A stretch of DNA of 64,000 bases from Streptomyces humidus (GCF_014649655.1 NZ_BMTL01000001.1:1-64000), one strand, 5' to 3'. Positions 51,196 to 60,451 are shown, numbered from the stretch's first letter. Numbers and translations: made by a program. Notes: generated from the sequence alone by a model not told the origin.

Positions 51196-53967
51196 ATGAG
51201 TCAGGCAGGGCAGTCGTGCCAGCGGCCGGGCTGTGAGGGGTCGTACGAGGATGTGGGCGGCGGCGAGCTGTACTGCGACCACTGCGGCCTGGCCCCGGTC
51301 GTCTCGTCCGGGAGCGACCCCTCCGCGGGAGGTCCGGTCGGCTCACCGTCGACCGGGGCGCCCCGGAGCGGCAAGGGTTCGGCGGACAGCGCCGGTTCGG
51401 CCGCCGGCGGGCACAGCGCCCGCAGCGCCCGCAGCACGCGCACGTCCTCGCAGTCGTCGAAGTCGCGCCGCTCGGTGTCCGGGCGGCTGTCGCGCTCGGT
51501 GTCGGGGAAGTCGACGGGGCGTTCGGTGTCGGTGCGCAGCTCCGGCTCGACCGCCGGCTCCTCCGGCCGGACCCGGCTGGGCGTCGGCCTGGTGTCGGTG
51601 CCGCAGGTGCCGAAGCCCGACCCGCGCGCGATGGTGCAGGAGAACCCCGAGGTGCCGGAGCGCAAGCGGTTCTGCTCGCGCTCCGACTGCGGTGCCCCGG
51701 TGGGCCGTTCGCGCGGCGAGCGGGAGGGACGCACGGAGGGCTTCTGCACCAAGTGCGGCCACCCCTACTCCTTCGTGCCGAAGCTGAAGGCCGGCGACGT
51801 CGTGCACGGCCAGTACGAGGTCGTGGGCGCTCTGGCGCACGGCGGGCTCGGCTGGGTCTACCTGGCCATCGACCGGCCGGTGCACGACCGGTGGGTCGTG
51901 CTGAAGGGCCTCCTGGACACGGGTGACCAGGACGCGATGGCCGCGGCCATCTCGGAGCGGCGCTTCCTCTCCGAGATCGAGCACGCCAACATCGTGCGGA
52001 TCTACAACTTCGTCGAACACCTCGACCAGCGCACCGGCTCCCTCGACGGCTACATCGTCATGGAGTACGTCGGCGGCAAGTCCCTCAAGGAGATCGCCAA
52101 CGACCGCCGCACCCCGCAGGGGAAGCGGGACCCGCTCCCCGTCGAACAGGCCTGCGCGTACGGCATCGAGGCGCTCGAGGCGCTCGGTCATCTGCACAGC
52201 CGCAACCTGCTGTACTGCGACTTCAAGGTCGACAACGCGATCCAGACCGAGGACGAGCTCAAGCTGATCGACATGGGCGCGGTCAGACGGATGGACGACG
52301 ACACGTCGGCCATCTACGGCACGGTCGGCTACCAGGGCCCGGAGGTCGCAGAGGTCGGGCCGTCGGTCGCCTCCGACCTGTACACGGTGGGCCGGACGCT
52401 CGCCGTCCTCACCTTCGACTTCCAGGGCTACACGACCGTCTTCGTGGACTCCCTGCCCGACCCCGACACCATCGAGGTCTTCCGCCGGTACGAGTCGTTC
52501 TACCGGCTCCTCGTCCGCGCCACCGACCCCGACCCGGCGCGCCGGTTCGCCTCCGCGCAGGAGATGGCGGAGCAGCTGACCGGCGTGCTGCGCGAGGTCG
52601 TCTCGCTGCAGAGCGGCCGCGCCCGGCCCGCGCTGTCGACCCTGTTCGGGCCGGAGTTGAAGGTCACGGACACGGAGCTGTTCCCCAAGCTGGACGGGGA
52701 GGTCTCACGGCTGGGCGCACGGGTGGAGGCCGGCTCCCGTCGGCTGTTCGGAGGTTTCGGGGGCGGCCGGTCCGCCAGGCCCGCTCCGGCTCTCGCGGGC
52801 GGGCCGGGCGGCGCGGTCACGCCGTCCGGCGCCCCGGGCACCGCGCCCGGCCTGCCCGGCGCGCCCGGCACCGCACCGGCCCTCGCCTTCGCGGGCGGCG
52901 CCGGCGTCGTCCCCGCGGGCGGCCCGCTGCCGGGCGCGGGCAGCGTGGCGGCGGGTACCGGCGGCGGACCGCCGGGGGTGCACGGCGGCCCGGCCTCGGC
53001 CGGCGGCGTGCCCGCGGTGGTGCCCGGCGGCCTGGTGAAGACCGTCCCCGCACCGGCCGCGGCTCTCGCGCTGCCCGTCCCCCATGTCGACCCCTCCGAC
53101 CCCGACGCGGGCTTCCTCGCGGGCCTGTCGGCGTCGGCTCCGGCCGAGCTGATCCAGGCCCTCACGGCAGCGCCGGCGCCGTCGGTCGAGACCCGGCTGC
53201 GGCAGATCCGCGCCTGGCTGGAGAACGGCGACCACCAGACGGCCTTCGCCTCCCTGCGCAAGCTGGAGGACGAACGGTCCGACGACTGGCGGGTGGTCTG
53301 GTACCGGGGCGTGGCCTCGCTGGTCACCGGCGACCACGAGGGCGCCGCGCTGGCCTTCGACGCGATCTACGACGCCTTCCCGGGCGAACCCGCGCCCAAG
53401 CTGGCGCTCGGCCTGTGCGCGGAGGTGCTGGGTCAGCTGGACAACGCCGCCGAGTACTACCGCCTGGTGTGGTCGACCGACCCGAGCTATGTCAGCGCGG
53501 CGTTCGGCCTGGCGCGCGTCCAACTGGCAGCCGGGGACCGCGCCGGCTCCGTCCGCACGCTGGAGTCGGTGCCCGAGTCGTCCATCCACTACACGGCGGC
53601 GCGGGTCGCGGCCGTGCGCGCCCGGCTCCGGCAGCGGACGGCCCTCGCCTCCGACGTACCCTTCCAGGAGGACCTCGTCGCCGCCGCGGCCCAGGTCGAG
53701 GCGCTGGACGGATACGGCCTCGATCCGACGCGGCGGGAGCAGTTGTCCGCCGAAGTCCTCGGCTGCGCCCTCGACTGGATACTCTCCGGTGGCCAGGGCG
53801 CCGCGCCGGCCGCCCGGGCGCTGCTCGGCAGCGAACTGGACGAGCGAGGGCTGCGCTTCGGGCTGGAGCGCTCGTACCGCACGCTGGCCCGGCTGGCGAC
53901 CGGCGGCGAAGAGAGGATCGACCTGGTGGAACGCGCCAATCGTTACCGCCCCCGGACGTGGGTGTAG
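51196..53967 (+). CDS. pknG: Serine/threonine protein kinase PknG (923 aa)
   Basis: Two N-terminal zinc-ribbon pieces are seen (CQRPGC/CDHC at residues 8-31; CSRSDC/CTKC at about 156-185), the second being the rubredoxin-like module of PknG but with a C-x4-C first pair. The kinase domain (about 205-470) has Gly loop AHGGLGWVYLA, VVLKGL, catalytic YCDFKVDN and metal-binding DMGAV, all PknG-type. A Pro/Gly/Ala-rich linker (about 510-630) precedes C-terminal TPR helices matching PknG (WRVVWYRGVASLVTGD, APKLALGLCAEVLG). Length exceeds the mycobacterial enzyme (750 aa) because of the N-terminal Ser-rich region and the linker. Confidence 0.93.
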   Translation: MSQAGQSCQRPGCEGSYEDVGGGELYCDHCGLAPVVSSGSDPSAGGPVGSPSTGAPRSGKGSADSAGSAAGGHSARSARSTRTSSQSSKSRRSVSGRLSRSVSGKSTGRSVSVRSSGSTAGSSGRTRLGVGLVSVPQVPKPDPRAMVQENPEVPERKRFCSRSDCGAPVGRSRGEREGRTEGFCTKCGHPYSFVPKLKAGDVVHGQYEVVGALAHGGLGWVYLAIDRPVHDRWVVLKGLLDTGDQDAMAAAISERRFLSEIEHANIVRIYNFVEHLDQRTGSLDGYIVMEYVGGKSLKEIANDRRTPQGKRDPLPVEQACAYGIEALEALGHLHSRNLLYCDFKVDNAIQTEDELKLIDMGAVRRMDDDTSAIYGTVGYQGPEVAEVGPSVASDLYTVGRTLAVLTFDFQGYTTVFVDSLPDPDTIEVFRRYESFYRLLVRATDPDPARRFASAQEMAEQLTGVLREVVSLQSGRARPALSTLFGPELKVTDTELFPKLDGEVSRLGARVEAGSRRLFGGFGGGRSARPAPALAGGPGGAVTPSGAPGTAPGLPGAPGTAPALAFAGGAGVVPAGGPLPGAGSVAAGTGGGPPGVHGGPASAGGVPAVVPGGLVKTVPAPAAALALPVPHVDPSDPDAGFLAGLSASAPAELIQALTAAPAPSVETRLRQIRAWLENGDHQTAFASLRKLEDERSDDWRVVWYRGVASLVTGDHEGAALAFDAIYDAFPGEPAPKLALGLCAEVLGQLDNAAEYYRLVWSTDPSYVSAAFGLARVQLAAGDRAGSVRTLESVPESSIHYTAARVAAVRARLRQRTALASDVPFQEDLVAAAAQVEALDGYGLDPTRREQLSAEVLGCALDWILSGGQGAAPAARALLGSELDERGLRFGLERSYRTLARLATGGEERIDLVERANRYRPRTWV

Positions 53968-53970
53968 TCA

Positions 53971-55359
53971 ATGTCGCAGATGCCCCGGCAGGCCGCCCTG
54001 CCGACGTGTCCGAGTTGCGCGGAGCCGTTCGACGCGGGTGACCGTTTCTGCGGTGCGTGCGGATACGACCTGTCCGCCGTGCCGCCGCGCCCGGACGACC
54101 ATCCGACCCTCACGATGACCGTCTCCGCGCAGTCGCCTCCCGCACAGCCGGCTCCCGCGCAGTCGCCTTCCGCGCAGGGGACGACGCACCGCACGGGGAC
54201 GGTCGGAGCCGAGGCGCCGGGCGCGAACGGCGCGGCCGTCCCGGGTGCCGGCGCGAACGGCGCCGCCGGCGTGTCCGGGGTCCCGCTCCCGCCGCCCGCG
54301 GCGGCGGCCCCCGCCGCGCCCCGCACCGCCCCGGCCGCGCCCGTCGCCGGCGTCCGGTTCGACCGGCCGTCGGAACCCGACGAGTACGCCCTGCAGGCTC
54401 CCGACCCCCGGGTGGCCGCCGAGGCCGCGGCGGTGGCCGAGCCCGCCAAGGTGTGCGTGGCCTGCCGCGCGGGCCGGGTGGACGACGACGGGTACTGCGA
54501 GAACTGCGGACACGCACAGCCGCGCGAACGCGACCACATGGAGGCGGAGTCGGGCCCGATCGCCGCCGTCAGCGACCGCGGTCTGCGCCACCATCGCAAC
54601 GAGGACTCCTTCGGTCTCGGCCGCACCGCGCTGCCCGACGGCTCGCCCGCGCTCGTGGCGATCGTCTGCGACGGCGTGTCCTCCGCGACCCGCCCCGACG
54701 ACGCCTCCCTGGCCGCCGCGAAGGCGGCGAGCGAGTCCCTGCTGGCGGCCCTGCCACTGGGGGCGCATCCTCAGCAGGCGATGCACGAGGCGATCGTCGC
54801 CGCCTCGCACGCGGTCAACGCGCTGGCCGACGAGCCGGCCACGGCCCGCGAGCAGGCCCCGCACCAGAACTCCCCCGCCTGCACTCTCGTCGGTTCGGTC
54901 GTCACCGCCGGCCTGCTGGTCGTCGGCTGGGTCGGCGACAGCCGCGCCTACTGGGTTCCCGCGGACCGCAGTTCGCCCCCGGCCCGGCTCACCGAGGACG
55001 ACTCGTGGGCCGCGCAGATGGTCGCCGCGGGCCTGATGAGCGAGGCGGAGGCCTACGCCGACGAGCGCGCCCACGCGATCACCGGCTGGCTCGGCGCCGA
55101 CGCCTACGAACTGGAGCCGCACACCGCTTCCTTCAAGCCGGACCGGCCCGGTGTGGTGGTGGTGTGCACGGACGGCCTGTGGAACTACGCGGAGGCCGCG
55201 GAGGAGATGGCGGAGATCCTCCCGCCGGACGCCGCGGTGCGACCGCTGCACAGCGCACGGGTACTGGTCGGCCACGCCCTCGACGGCGGGGGCCACGACA
55301 ACGTAACAGTGGCCCTCGTGCCGTTCCCCGCCGCCGTCCAGGGGGCAGGATCGGCCTGA
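53971..55359 (+). CDS. PP2C-family protein phosphatase with N-terminal zinc ribbons (462 aa)
   Basis: The C-terminal PPM domain carries RHHRNEDSF, VAIVCDGVSSA, GWVGDSRAYW, VVVCTDGLW and GHDNVTVAL, supplying the metal-binding aspartates. It would remove phosphates put on by PknG. Two Cys-pair modules precede it: CPSCAEPFDAGDRFCGAC (residues 11-28) and CVACRAGRVDDDGYCENC (about 167-184). Between them is an Ala/Pro-rich linker of about 100 residues. The gene starts three bases after the pknG stop, so expression is tied to the kinase. Confidence 0.9.
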   Translation: MSQMPRQAALPTCPSCAEPFDAGDRFCGACGYDLSAVPPRPDDHPTLTMTVSAQSPPAQPAPAQSPSAQGTTHRTGTVGAEAPGANGAAVPGAGANGAAGVSGVPLPPPAAAAPAAPRTAPAAPVAGVRFDRPSEPDEYALQAPDPRVAAEAAAVAEPAKVCVACRAGRVDDDGYCENCGHAQPRERDHMEAESGPIAAVSDRGLRHHRNEDSFGLGRTALPDGSPALVAIVCDGVSSATRPDDASLAAAKAASESLLAALPLGAHPQQAMHEAIVAASHAVNALADEPATAREQAPHQNSPACTLVGSVVTAGLLVVGWVGDSRAYWVPADRSSPPARLTEDDSWAAQMVAAGLMSEAEAYADERAHAITGWLGADAYELEPHTASFKPDRPGVVVVCTDGLWNYAEAAEEMAEILPPDAAVRPLHSARVLVGHALDGGGHDNVTVALVPFPAAVQGAGSA

Positions 55360-55495
55360 GGCCGCGGTGCGGAAGAACCGGGACACCGGAGACACCGCCG
55401 GCACGGGGAAGCACGCGCACGGACCGGTGGGGACCGGTCCGGGCCCAGACATCGCCCTGCGAACGCGGGGTTTTCCTAGGGGGATCTGAGCAGGC

Positions 55496-56878
55496 ATGGC
55501 CAATTTCTCGAAGTCGAACGTGCCGCAGTTCTCGGTGGACGTCTACCAGAACGAGTACCTGCCCGAGGGCGGTCGCGAGGTCAACGCGATCGTCACGGTC
55601 ACGGCCACCGGCGGCGGCACGGTGGGCAACGCGGTCGCCGCGCCGCACCTGTACGCGCCGGGCCAGGGCCCGTCCGCCGCCGTGGCGATCATGGTGGACT
55701 GTTCCGGCTCGATGGACTATCCGCCGACCAAGATGCGCAACGCCCGTGACGCCACCGCCGCCGCCGTCGACACCCTGCGCGACGGCGTGCACTTCGCGGT
55801 GATCGGCGGCACGCACGTCGCCAAGGAGGTCTACCCGGGCAGCGGCCGGCTCGCCGTCGCCGACGCGACCACCCGCGAGCAGGCCAAGCAGGCGCTGCGC
55901 CGGCTGAGCGCGGGCGGCGGCACGGCGATCGGCACCTGGCTGCGGCTGGCCGACCGGCTGCTGTCCACGGCCGACGTCGCCATCCGGCACGGCATCCTGC
56001 TCACCGACGGCCGCAACGAGCACGAGTCGCCGCAGGACCTCAAGGCCGCCCTCGACGACTGCGCCGGACGGTTCACCTGTGACGCCCGCGGTGTGGGCAC
56101 CGACTGGGAAGTGAAAGAAGTCACAGGGATCGCCTCCGCCCTGCTCGGCACGGCCGACATCGTCGCCGACCCGGCCGGCCTCGCCGCCGACTTCACGCAG
56201 ATGATGGAGACGGCGATGGGCAAGGAGGTCGCGGACGTCGCCCTGCGGCTGTGGACCCCGGTCGGCACCGCCGTCAGGTTCGTGAAACAGGTCGCGCCGA
56301 CGGTCGAGGATCTGACCGGACGCCGCACCGAGGCGGGCCCACGCGCCGGCGACTACCCCACCGGTTCCTGGGGCGACGAGTCCCGCGACTACCACGTGTG
56401 CGTCGAGGTCCCGGCGGCGAACGTGGGCCAGGAGATGCTGGCCGCGCGCGTCTCGCTGGTGATCCCGCAGCCCGGGAGCGCCTCCTCCTCGAGCGGAGCC
56501 GAGAACGCGGGAGGCGCCGTCCACAACCTGGGGGCGCAGGGGCTCGTGCGGGCCGTGTGGACCGACGACATGACCGCCTCCACGTCGATCAACCCCCAGG
56601 TCGCGCACTACACGGGTCAGGCTGAACTGGCTCAGGTCATCCAGCAGGGACTGGACCTCCGCAAAGCGGGCGATATGGATGGAGCAACGGCCAAACTGGG
56701 CCGGGCGGTACAGCTCGCGAGCGTCTCGGGGAACGCGGATACTGCGAAACTGCTTGCGAAGGTGGTGGACGTGGTCGACGCCACGACAGGTACTGTGCGA
56801 CTGAAGGCCAAGGTCGCGGACGCCGACGAGATGACGCTCGAGACCCGGTCCACAAAGACTGTTCGTGTGAAGAAGTGA
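55496..56878 (+). CDS. VWA-domain protein, TerY-like (460 aa)
   Basis: A von Willebrand A domain starts near residue 63. The metal-ion adhesion site is DCSGSM, with the second Thr in GGGTAIGTW and the Asp in LLTDGRN. C-terminal to it are a beta-rich region and a helical TPR-like segment (VIQQGLDLRKAGDMDGATAK). There is no signal peptide, so it acts in the cytoplasm. VWA, PP2C and Ser/Thr kinase genes together recall the TerY-P phosphorylation triad. A GGGGGATC site precedes the ATG and the gap from the phosphatase gene is 136 bases. Confidence 0.87.
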   Translation: MANFSKSNVPQFSVDVYQNEYLPEGGREVNAIVTVTATGGGTVGNAVAAPHLYAPGQGPSAAVAIMVDCSGSMDYPPTKMRNARDATAAAVDTLRDGVHFAVIGGTHVAKEVYPGSGRLAVADATTREQAKQALRRLSAGGGTAIGTWLRLADRLLSTADVAIRHGILLTDGRNEHESPQDLKAALDDCAGRFTCDARGVGTDWEVKEVTGIASALLGTADIVADPAGLAADFTQMMETAMGKEVADVALRLWTPVGTAVRFVKQVAPTVEDLTGRRTEAGPRAGDYPTGSWGDESRDYHVCVEVPAANVGQEMLAARVSLVIPQPGSASSSSGAENAGGAVHNLGAQGLVRAVWTDDMTASTSINPQVAHYTGQAELAQVIQQGLDLRKAGDMDGATAKLGRAVQLASVSGNADTAKLLAKVVDVVDATTGTVRLKAKVADADEMTLETRSTKTVRVKK

Positions 56879-56944
56879 CCTGAACGGGCTTCCGGGACAC
56901 CGAAGGCCTCTGGGACACCGAAGGAGAGAGGGGGACGCGCCGAC

Positions 56945-58768
56945 ATGCCGACCTGCCCGAACGGACACCAGTCGGGTTCCGACGACTGGTGCGAGGTCTG
57001 CGGTCACCGCATGGCCGGTGCCGTACCCCCGCCTCCTCCCCCGCCGCCCCCGCCCGCCGGCGGCTATGGCTTCCCGCCGCCGCCCGGCCCCGGCCAGGGC
57101 GGTCAGCCCGGCGGACGTCATCCGTCCTCCGTGCCCCAGCACGAGCCCGAGCTCTGCCCGCAGTGCCGCACGCCCCGTGAGGGCGGTGCGCCGTTCTGCG
57201 AGGAGTGCCGCTGGAACTTCCTGACCAACACGGCGACCTCGTACACCCCGGCCGCCCCGCGCCCGCCGGCCTCCGGCCCGGGTGTGGGCCCGGGCGGTCC
57301 GGGTCCCGGCGGCCAGGGTCCCGGAGGTCCCGGCCCCGGCGGCGGCCAGGGTCCCGGCGGCCAGGGAGGGCGGTTCCAGCCGCCGCCTCCGTCCTACGGG
57401 GGCGCGGACCCCTTCGACTACCAGGGTTCGCGCCCGTCCCAGGTGAACCGTCCCGCCGAGCCGATCCCACCGTTCGGCGGCGAGTTCCCGGGACCGGGCG
57501 GACCCGGCGGTCAGGGCGGTCCGGCCGGCGGTCCGCCGCCCTTCGGACGCGAACCCACCGGTCCGGGGGGACCCGGCGGCCCCCCGCCGGGCGCGTACGG
57601 GCGTGAGCCGGGCGGCCCGGGCGGCAGCCCCTTCGGACGCGAGCCCTCCGGTCCCGGCGGCCGTCCTCCCGGCCCGCCCACGGACCCCTTCGGACGCGAG
57701 CCGTCCGGCCCGCCCACGGACCCCTACCGACGTGAGCAGCCCGGGCAGTCCTCCGACCCCTTCGGACGCGAGCCCGCCGGCGACCCCTTCGGACGCGAGC
57801 CCTCGGGCCCCGGCGGCCGTGCCCCCGGCCAGGGCGGTCCCGGTCAAGGAGGTCCCGGCCAGGGCGGTCCTGGTCAAGGCGGTCCTGGTCAAGGCGGTCC
57901 GTCCGGCTTCGGCGGCGCCCCCTCGCGGCCCGTTCCGCCGCCGCCCGGCCCCACCCCCGCGGGCGGCCCCGGCTTCCCGGGCCAGGGCGGCCCCGGCAAC
58001 CCCGGTGGCCAGGGCGGTCAAGGCGGTCCCGGTGGGCAGGGCGGTCCCGGTGGCCAGGGCGGCTTCGGACAGGGCACCGGTCCCGGAGGCCAGGGCGTTC
58101 CGCAGGCCTTCCAGCCGTCCGGTCCGTCGGCCCCGTCCGGCTTCCCCCAGGAGACCGGCCGTCCACAGCCCGGCGGCCGGCCCTTCGGCGGCGGTGACGA
58201 CGACTGGGTGCTCTCCCCGCCGTCGAACCGAGGCCCCGGCCAGGGCGACCCCAGGAACCCCGGCCCGGCCCAGGGCGGCGGTGGCTACGGCTACCCGCAG
58301 CCCGGCGCCACCCAGGCTCCGCCCCCGCCCGGCCCGTCGTTCCCGCAGCATCAGCAGCAGCCGACGACCTGGACGGCGACGATCGGCCCGGACCGCGCGT
58401 ACTTCATGGCGATGATGCACCGCTCCGGCCCCGAGGCCGCGGGACTGAACCTGCCTTCGTACTCGCCCGAGCAGCAACGCACGCTCACCGGCAACCAGAT
58501 CACCATCGGACGCCGTCGTCACTCCACCGGCGAGACCCCCGACATAGACCTGTCGGTGCCGCCGGAGGACCCGGGGGTCTCGCACCAGCACGCGGTGCTG
58601 GTCCAGCAGCCGGACGGCAGCTGGGCCGTCGTCGACCAGAACTCGACGAACGGCACCACGGTGAACGGCTCGGAAGAACCGATCCAGCCGTTCGTCCCGG
58701 TCCCCTTGCAGGACGGCGACCAGGTACACGTCGGCGCCTGGACGACGATCACGATCCGCCGCGGCTGA
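56945..58768 (+). CDS. FHA-domain protein with zinc ribbons and long Gly/Pro-rich linker (607 aa)
   Basis: The N-terminus has a zinc ribbon (CPNGHQSGSDDWCEVC, residues 4-19) and a second Cys-pair module (CPQC/CEEC at about 74-90). Residues 110-475 are a Gly/Pro/Gln-rich linker with repeats of PFGREPSG and of GQGGP. The C-terminal FHA domain (about 515-607) has the phosphothreonine-binding set ITIGRR, GVSHQHAVL and DQNSTNGTTVNG. It should bind Thr-phosphorylated partners. The ETTS phosphorylation motif of GarA/OdhI is absent, so it is not a simple GarA equivalent. AAGGAGAG precedes the ATG. Confidence 0.9.
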   Translation: MPTCPNGHQSGSDDWCEVCGHRMAGAVPPPPPPPPPPAGGYGFPPPPGPGQGGQPGGRHPSSVPQHEPELCPQCRTPREGGAPFCEECRWNFLTNTATSYTPAAPRPPASGPGVGPGGPGPGGQGPGGPGPGGGQGPGGQGGRFQPPPPSYGGADPFDYQGSRPSQVNRPAEPIPPFGGEFPGPGGPGGQGGPAGGPPPFGREPTGPGGPGGPPPGAYGREPGGPGGSPFGREPSGPGGRPPGPPTDPFGREPSGPPTDPYRREQPGQSSDPFGREPAGDPFGREPSGPGGRAPGQGGPGQGGPGQGGPGQGGPGQGGPSGFGGAPSRPVPPPPGPTPAGGPGFPGQGGPGNPGGQGGQGGPGGQGGPGGQGGFGQGTGPGGQGVPQAFQPSGPSAPSGFPQETGRPQPGGRPFGGGDDDWVLSPPSNRGPGQGDPRNPGPAQGGGGYGYPQPGATQAPPPPGPSFPQHQQQPTTWTATIGPDRAYFMAMMHRSGPEAAGLNLPSYSPEQQRTLTGNQITIGRRRHSTGETPDIDLSVPPEDPGVSHQHAVLVQQPDGSWAVVDQNSTNGTTVNGSEEPIQPFVPVPLQDGDQVHVGAWTTITIRRG

Positions 58769-58792
58769 ACGCGGCCCGTCCGGGGTCTGTTG

Positions 58793-59803
58793 TCAGGCCT
58801 GCGCCGCGGCGGGACCCGACGAACCCGGCAGGGGCCACGCGTACGGCCCCTCCGGCGCGTCCAGCCAGGCCCACGCGTGCCCGGGACCGACCGTGATGCC
58901 GTAGCGCTCCCGTCCCGGCATGCCCTCGCGCTCCCACAGGACGTACGCGTCCCGCGGGTCGAGGGCGTCCCGGGTCAGGGCCAGCAGGAAGCGGAACCGG
59001 TCGCTGTGCCTGGCCCGGTGCGGCACCCCGGCGAGCGCCACCGGTTCCGGATCGTGCCGGTCCGCCCCGCGCAACGGCACGAAGAAGGCGGCGGTGCGCA
59101 GGAAGCGTCCCTCGGCATGTCCGGCGTCCCGCACGGTCAGCACGATCAGACCGGTGGCCAGCGGCGCCAGGACGAGCGCACCGGGCGTGCACTGGGCGAG
59201 CCAGGCGGACGGAATCGACCCCGTCATGCAGGTCGCGATGATCCGGTCGAAGGGGGCGCGTCCGGGGACACCACGCGCCCCGTCGCCGGTGACGACGGCC
59301 GGCCGGTATCCGGCGTCGGCGAGGTGTCTGCGGGCGGACTCGGTGATCTCCGGATCCAGATCGACGGTGGTGACGTTCGCGTCGCCGAGCCGGTACGACA
59401 GCAGCGCCGCGTTGTAGCCGGTGCCAGCGCCGATCTCCAGGACCCGGGCACTGTCCTCGACCCGCAGCTCGGCCAGCATCAGCGCCATCAGCGACGGCTG
59501 GCTGCTGGAGGAGAGCAGGGCGCCGTCGCGGATCCGAGTGGCCAGCGGGACGTCCTCGTAGGCTCCGCGCAGCCACCGTTCCCTGCTGCGCGGGTCGGGG
59601 CTCTCGCACCAGCGCCGTTCGTAGCCGCCGGCGCCGCTGACGTAGTAGTAGGGCACGAAGAGGTGACGGGGCACGGTCGCGAAGGCCTCCCGCCACCGCG
59701 GGTCGGCGGCGAGGGCGCCGCTCGCGTCGATCTCGCGCACCAGCGCGGCCCGCTCCGAGACGGCGAGGTCCGCGAGTCCGCCGCCGAGTTCGTGCTCACC
59801 CAT
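58793..59803 (-). CDS. PCMT-like methyltransferase (336 aa)
   Basis: The central domain resembles protein-L-isoaspartate O-methyltransferase: LEIGAGTGYNAALLSYRLG is the SAM-binding motif I, followed by VTTVDLDPE and APFDRIIATCMTGSIP. An extra C-terminal region of about 100 residues follows, common in the actinobacterial versions that modify peptides or stand alone. The ATG giving MGEHELGGG is chosen; the long upstream frame runs antisense through the globin gene. It is convergent with the FHA gene, 24 bases away. Confidence 0.85.
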   Translation of the reverse strand: MGEHELGGGLADLAVSERAALVREIDASGALAADPRWREAFATVPRHLFVPYYYVSGAGGYERRWCESPDPRSRERWLRGAYEDVPLATRIRDGALLSSSSQPSLMALMLAELRVEDSARVLEIGAGTGYNAALLSYRLGDANVTTVDLDPEITESARRHLADAGYRPAVVTGDGARGVPGRAPFDRIIATCMTGSIPSAWLAQCTPGALVLAPLATGLIVLTVRDAGHAEGRFLRTAAFFVPLRGADRHDPEPVALAGVPHRARHSDRFRFLLALTRDALDPRDAYVLWEREGMPGRERYGITVGPGHAWAWLDAPEGPYAWPLPGSSGPAAAQA

Positions 59804-59959
59804 GCCACCACTGTGCGGGGCGGCACACTCCGAGGCGAACCTGGCCGCACGTGCGCGTGTCGGCGGCCGGTGATCGCGACCGGACGCCGGTGATCGGTGA
59901 TCGGGGTCCGGTGGCACCGGTCCTGCGGCCTTGCGTCCTCCGTCCTCGCGTCTGAGACC

Positions 59960-60373
59960 ATGGGAGGCGTGAAAGAGATTCGGCGCGGCACGCTTCAGGA
60001 GCAGACCTTCTACGAGCAGGTCGGTGGGGAGGAGACCTTCCGCCGGCTGGTCCACCGCTTCTATCAGGGAGTCGCCGAGGACCCGGTCCTGCGGCCCCTG
60101 TACCCGGAGGAGGACCTGGGTCCGGCCGAGGAGCGGTTCGCGCTGTTTCTCATGCAGTACTGGGGCGGTCCGACGACGTACAGCGAGCACCGCGGCCACC
60201 CGCGACTGCGCATGCGGCACGCGCCCTTCGTCGTGGACCGGGCCGCGCACGACGCCTGGCTGAAGCACATGCGCGAGGCGGTCGACGAACTCGGCCTGTC
60301 CGAGGAGCACGAGCACACGCTGTGGAACTACCTGACGTACGCGGCGGCTTCGATGGTGAACACCCCGGAGTGA
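59960..60373 (+). CDS. Truncated haemoglobin, group II (trHbO-like, 137 aa)
   Basis: This is a short globin with a 2-on-2 fold. Key residues are visible: Tyr B10 in HRFYQG, Tyr at CD1 in LRPLYPEE, the heme-ligand His F8 in RMRHAPF, and Trp G8 in DAWLKHM, the set typical of group II. It binds oxygen or NO in the cytoplasm and is often protective against nitrosative stress. Start: ATG 59960; a GTG three codons later is possible but has no ribosome-site room. Confidence 0.93.
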   Translation: MGGVKEIRRGTLQEQTFYEQVGGEETFRRLVHRFYQGVAEDPVLRPLYPEEDLGPAEERFALFLMQYWGGPTTYSEHRGHPRLRMRHAPFVVDRAAHDAWLKHMREAVDELGLSEEHEHTLWNYLTYAAASMVNTPE

Positions 60374-60451
60374 CCCCCCGAGGGGCATCCTCGACGTCGC
60401 CGGACGCCGGCGTGAACCGTCACATCGCCCGGGCCGACGGGATCCGTGAGG

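Noticed and set aside
55133..58729. 1,198-codon minus-strand frame
   Set aside because: Antisense to the VWA and FHA genes. Its Gly/Arg repeats simply mirror the FHA linker repeats.
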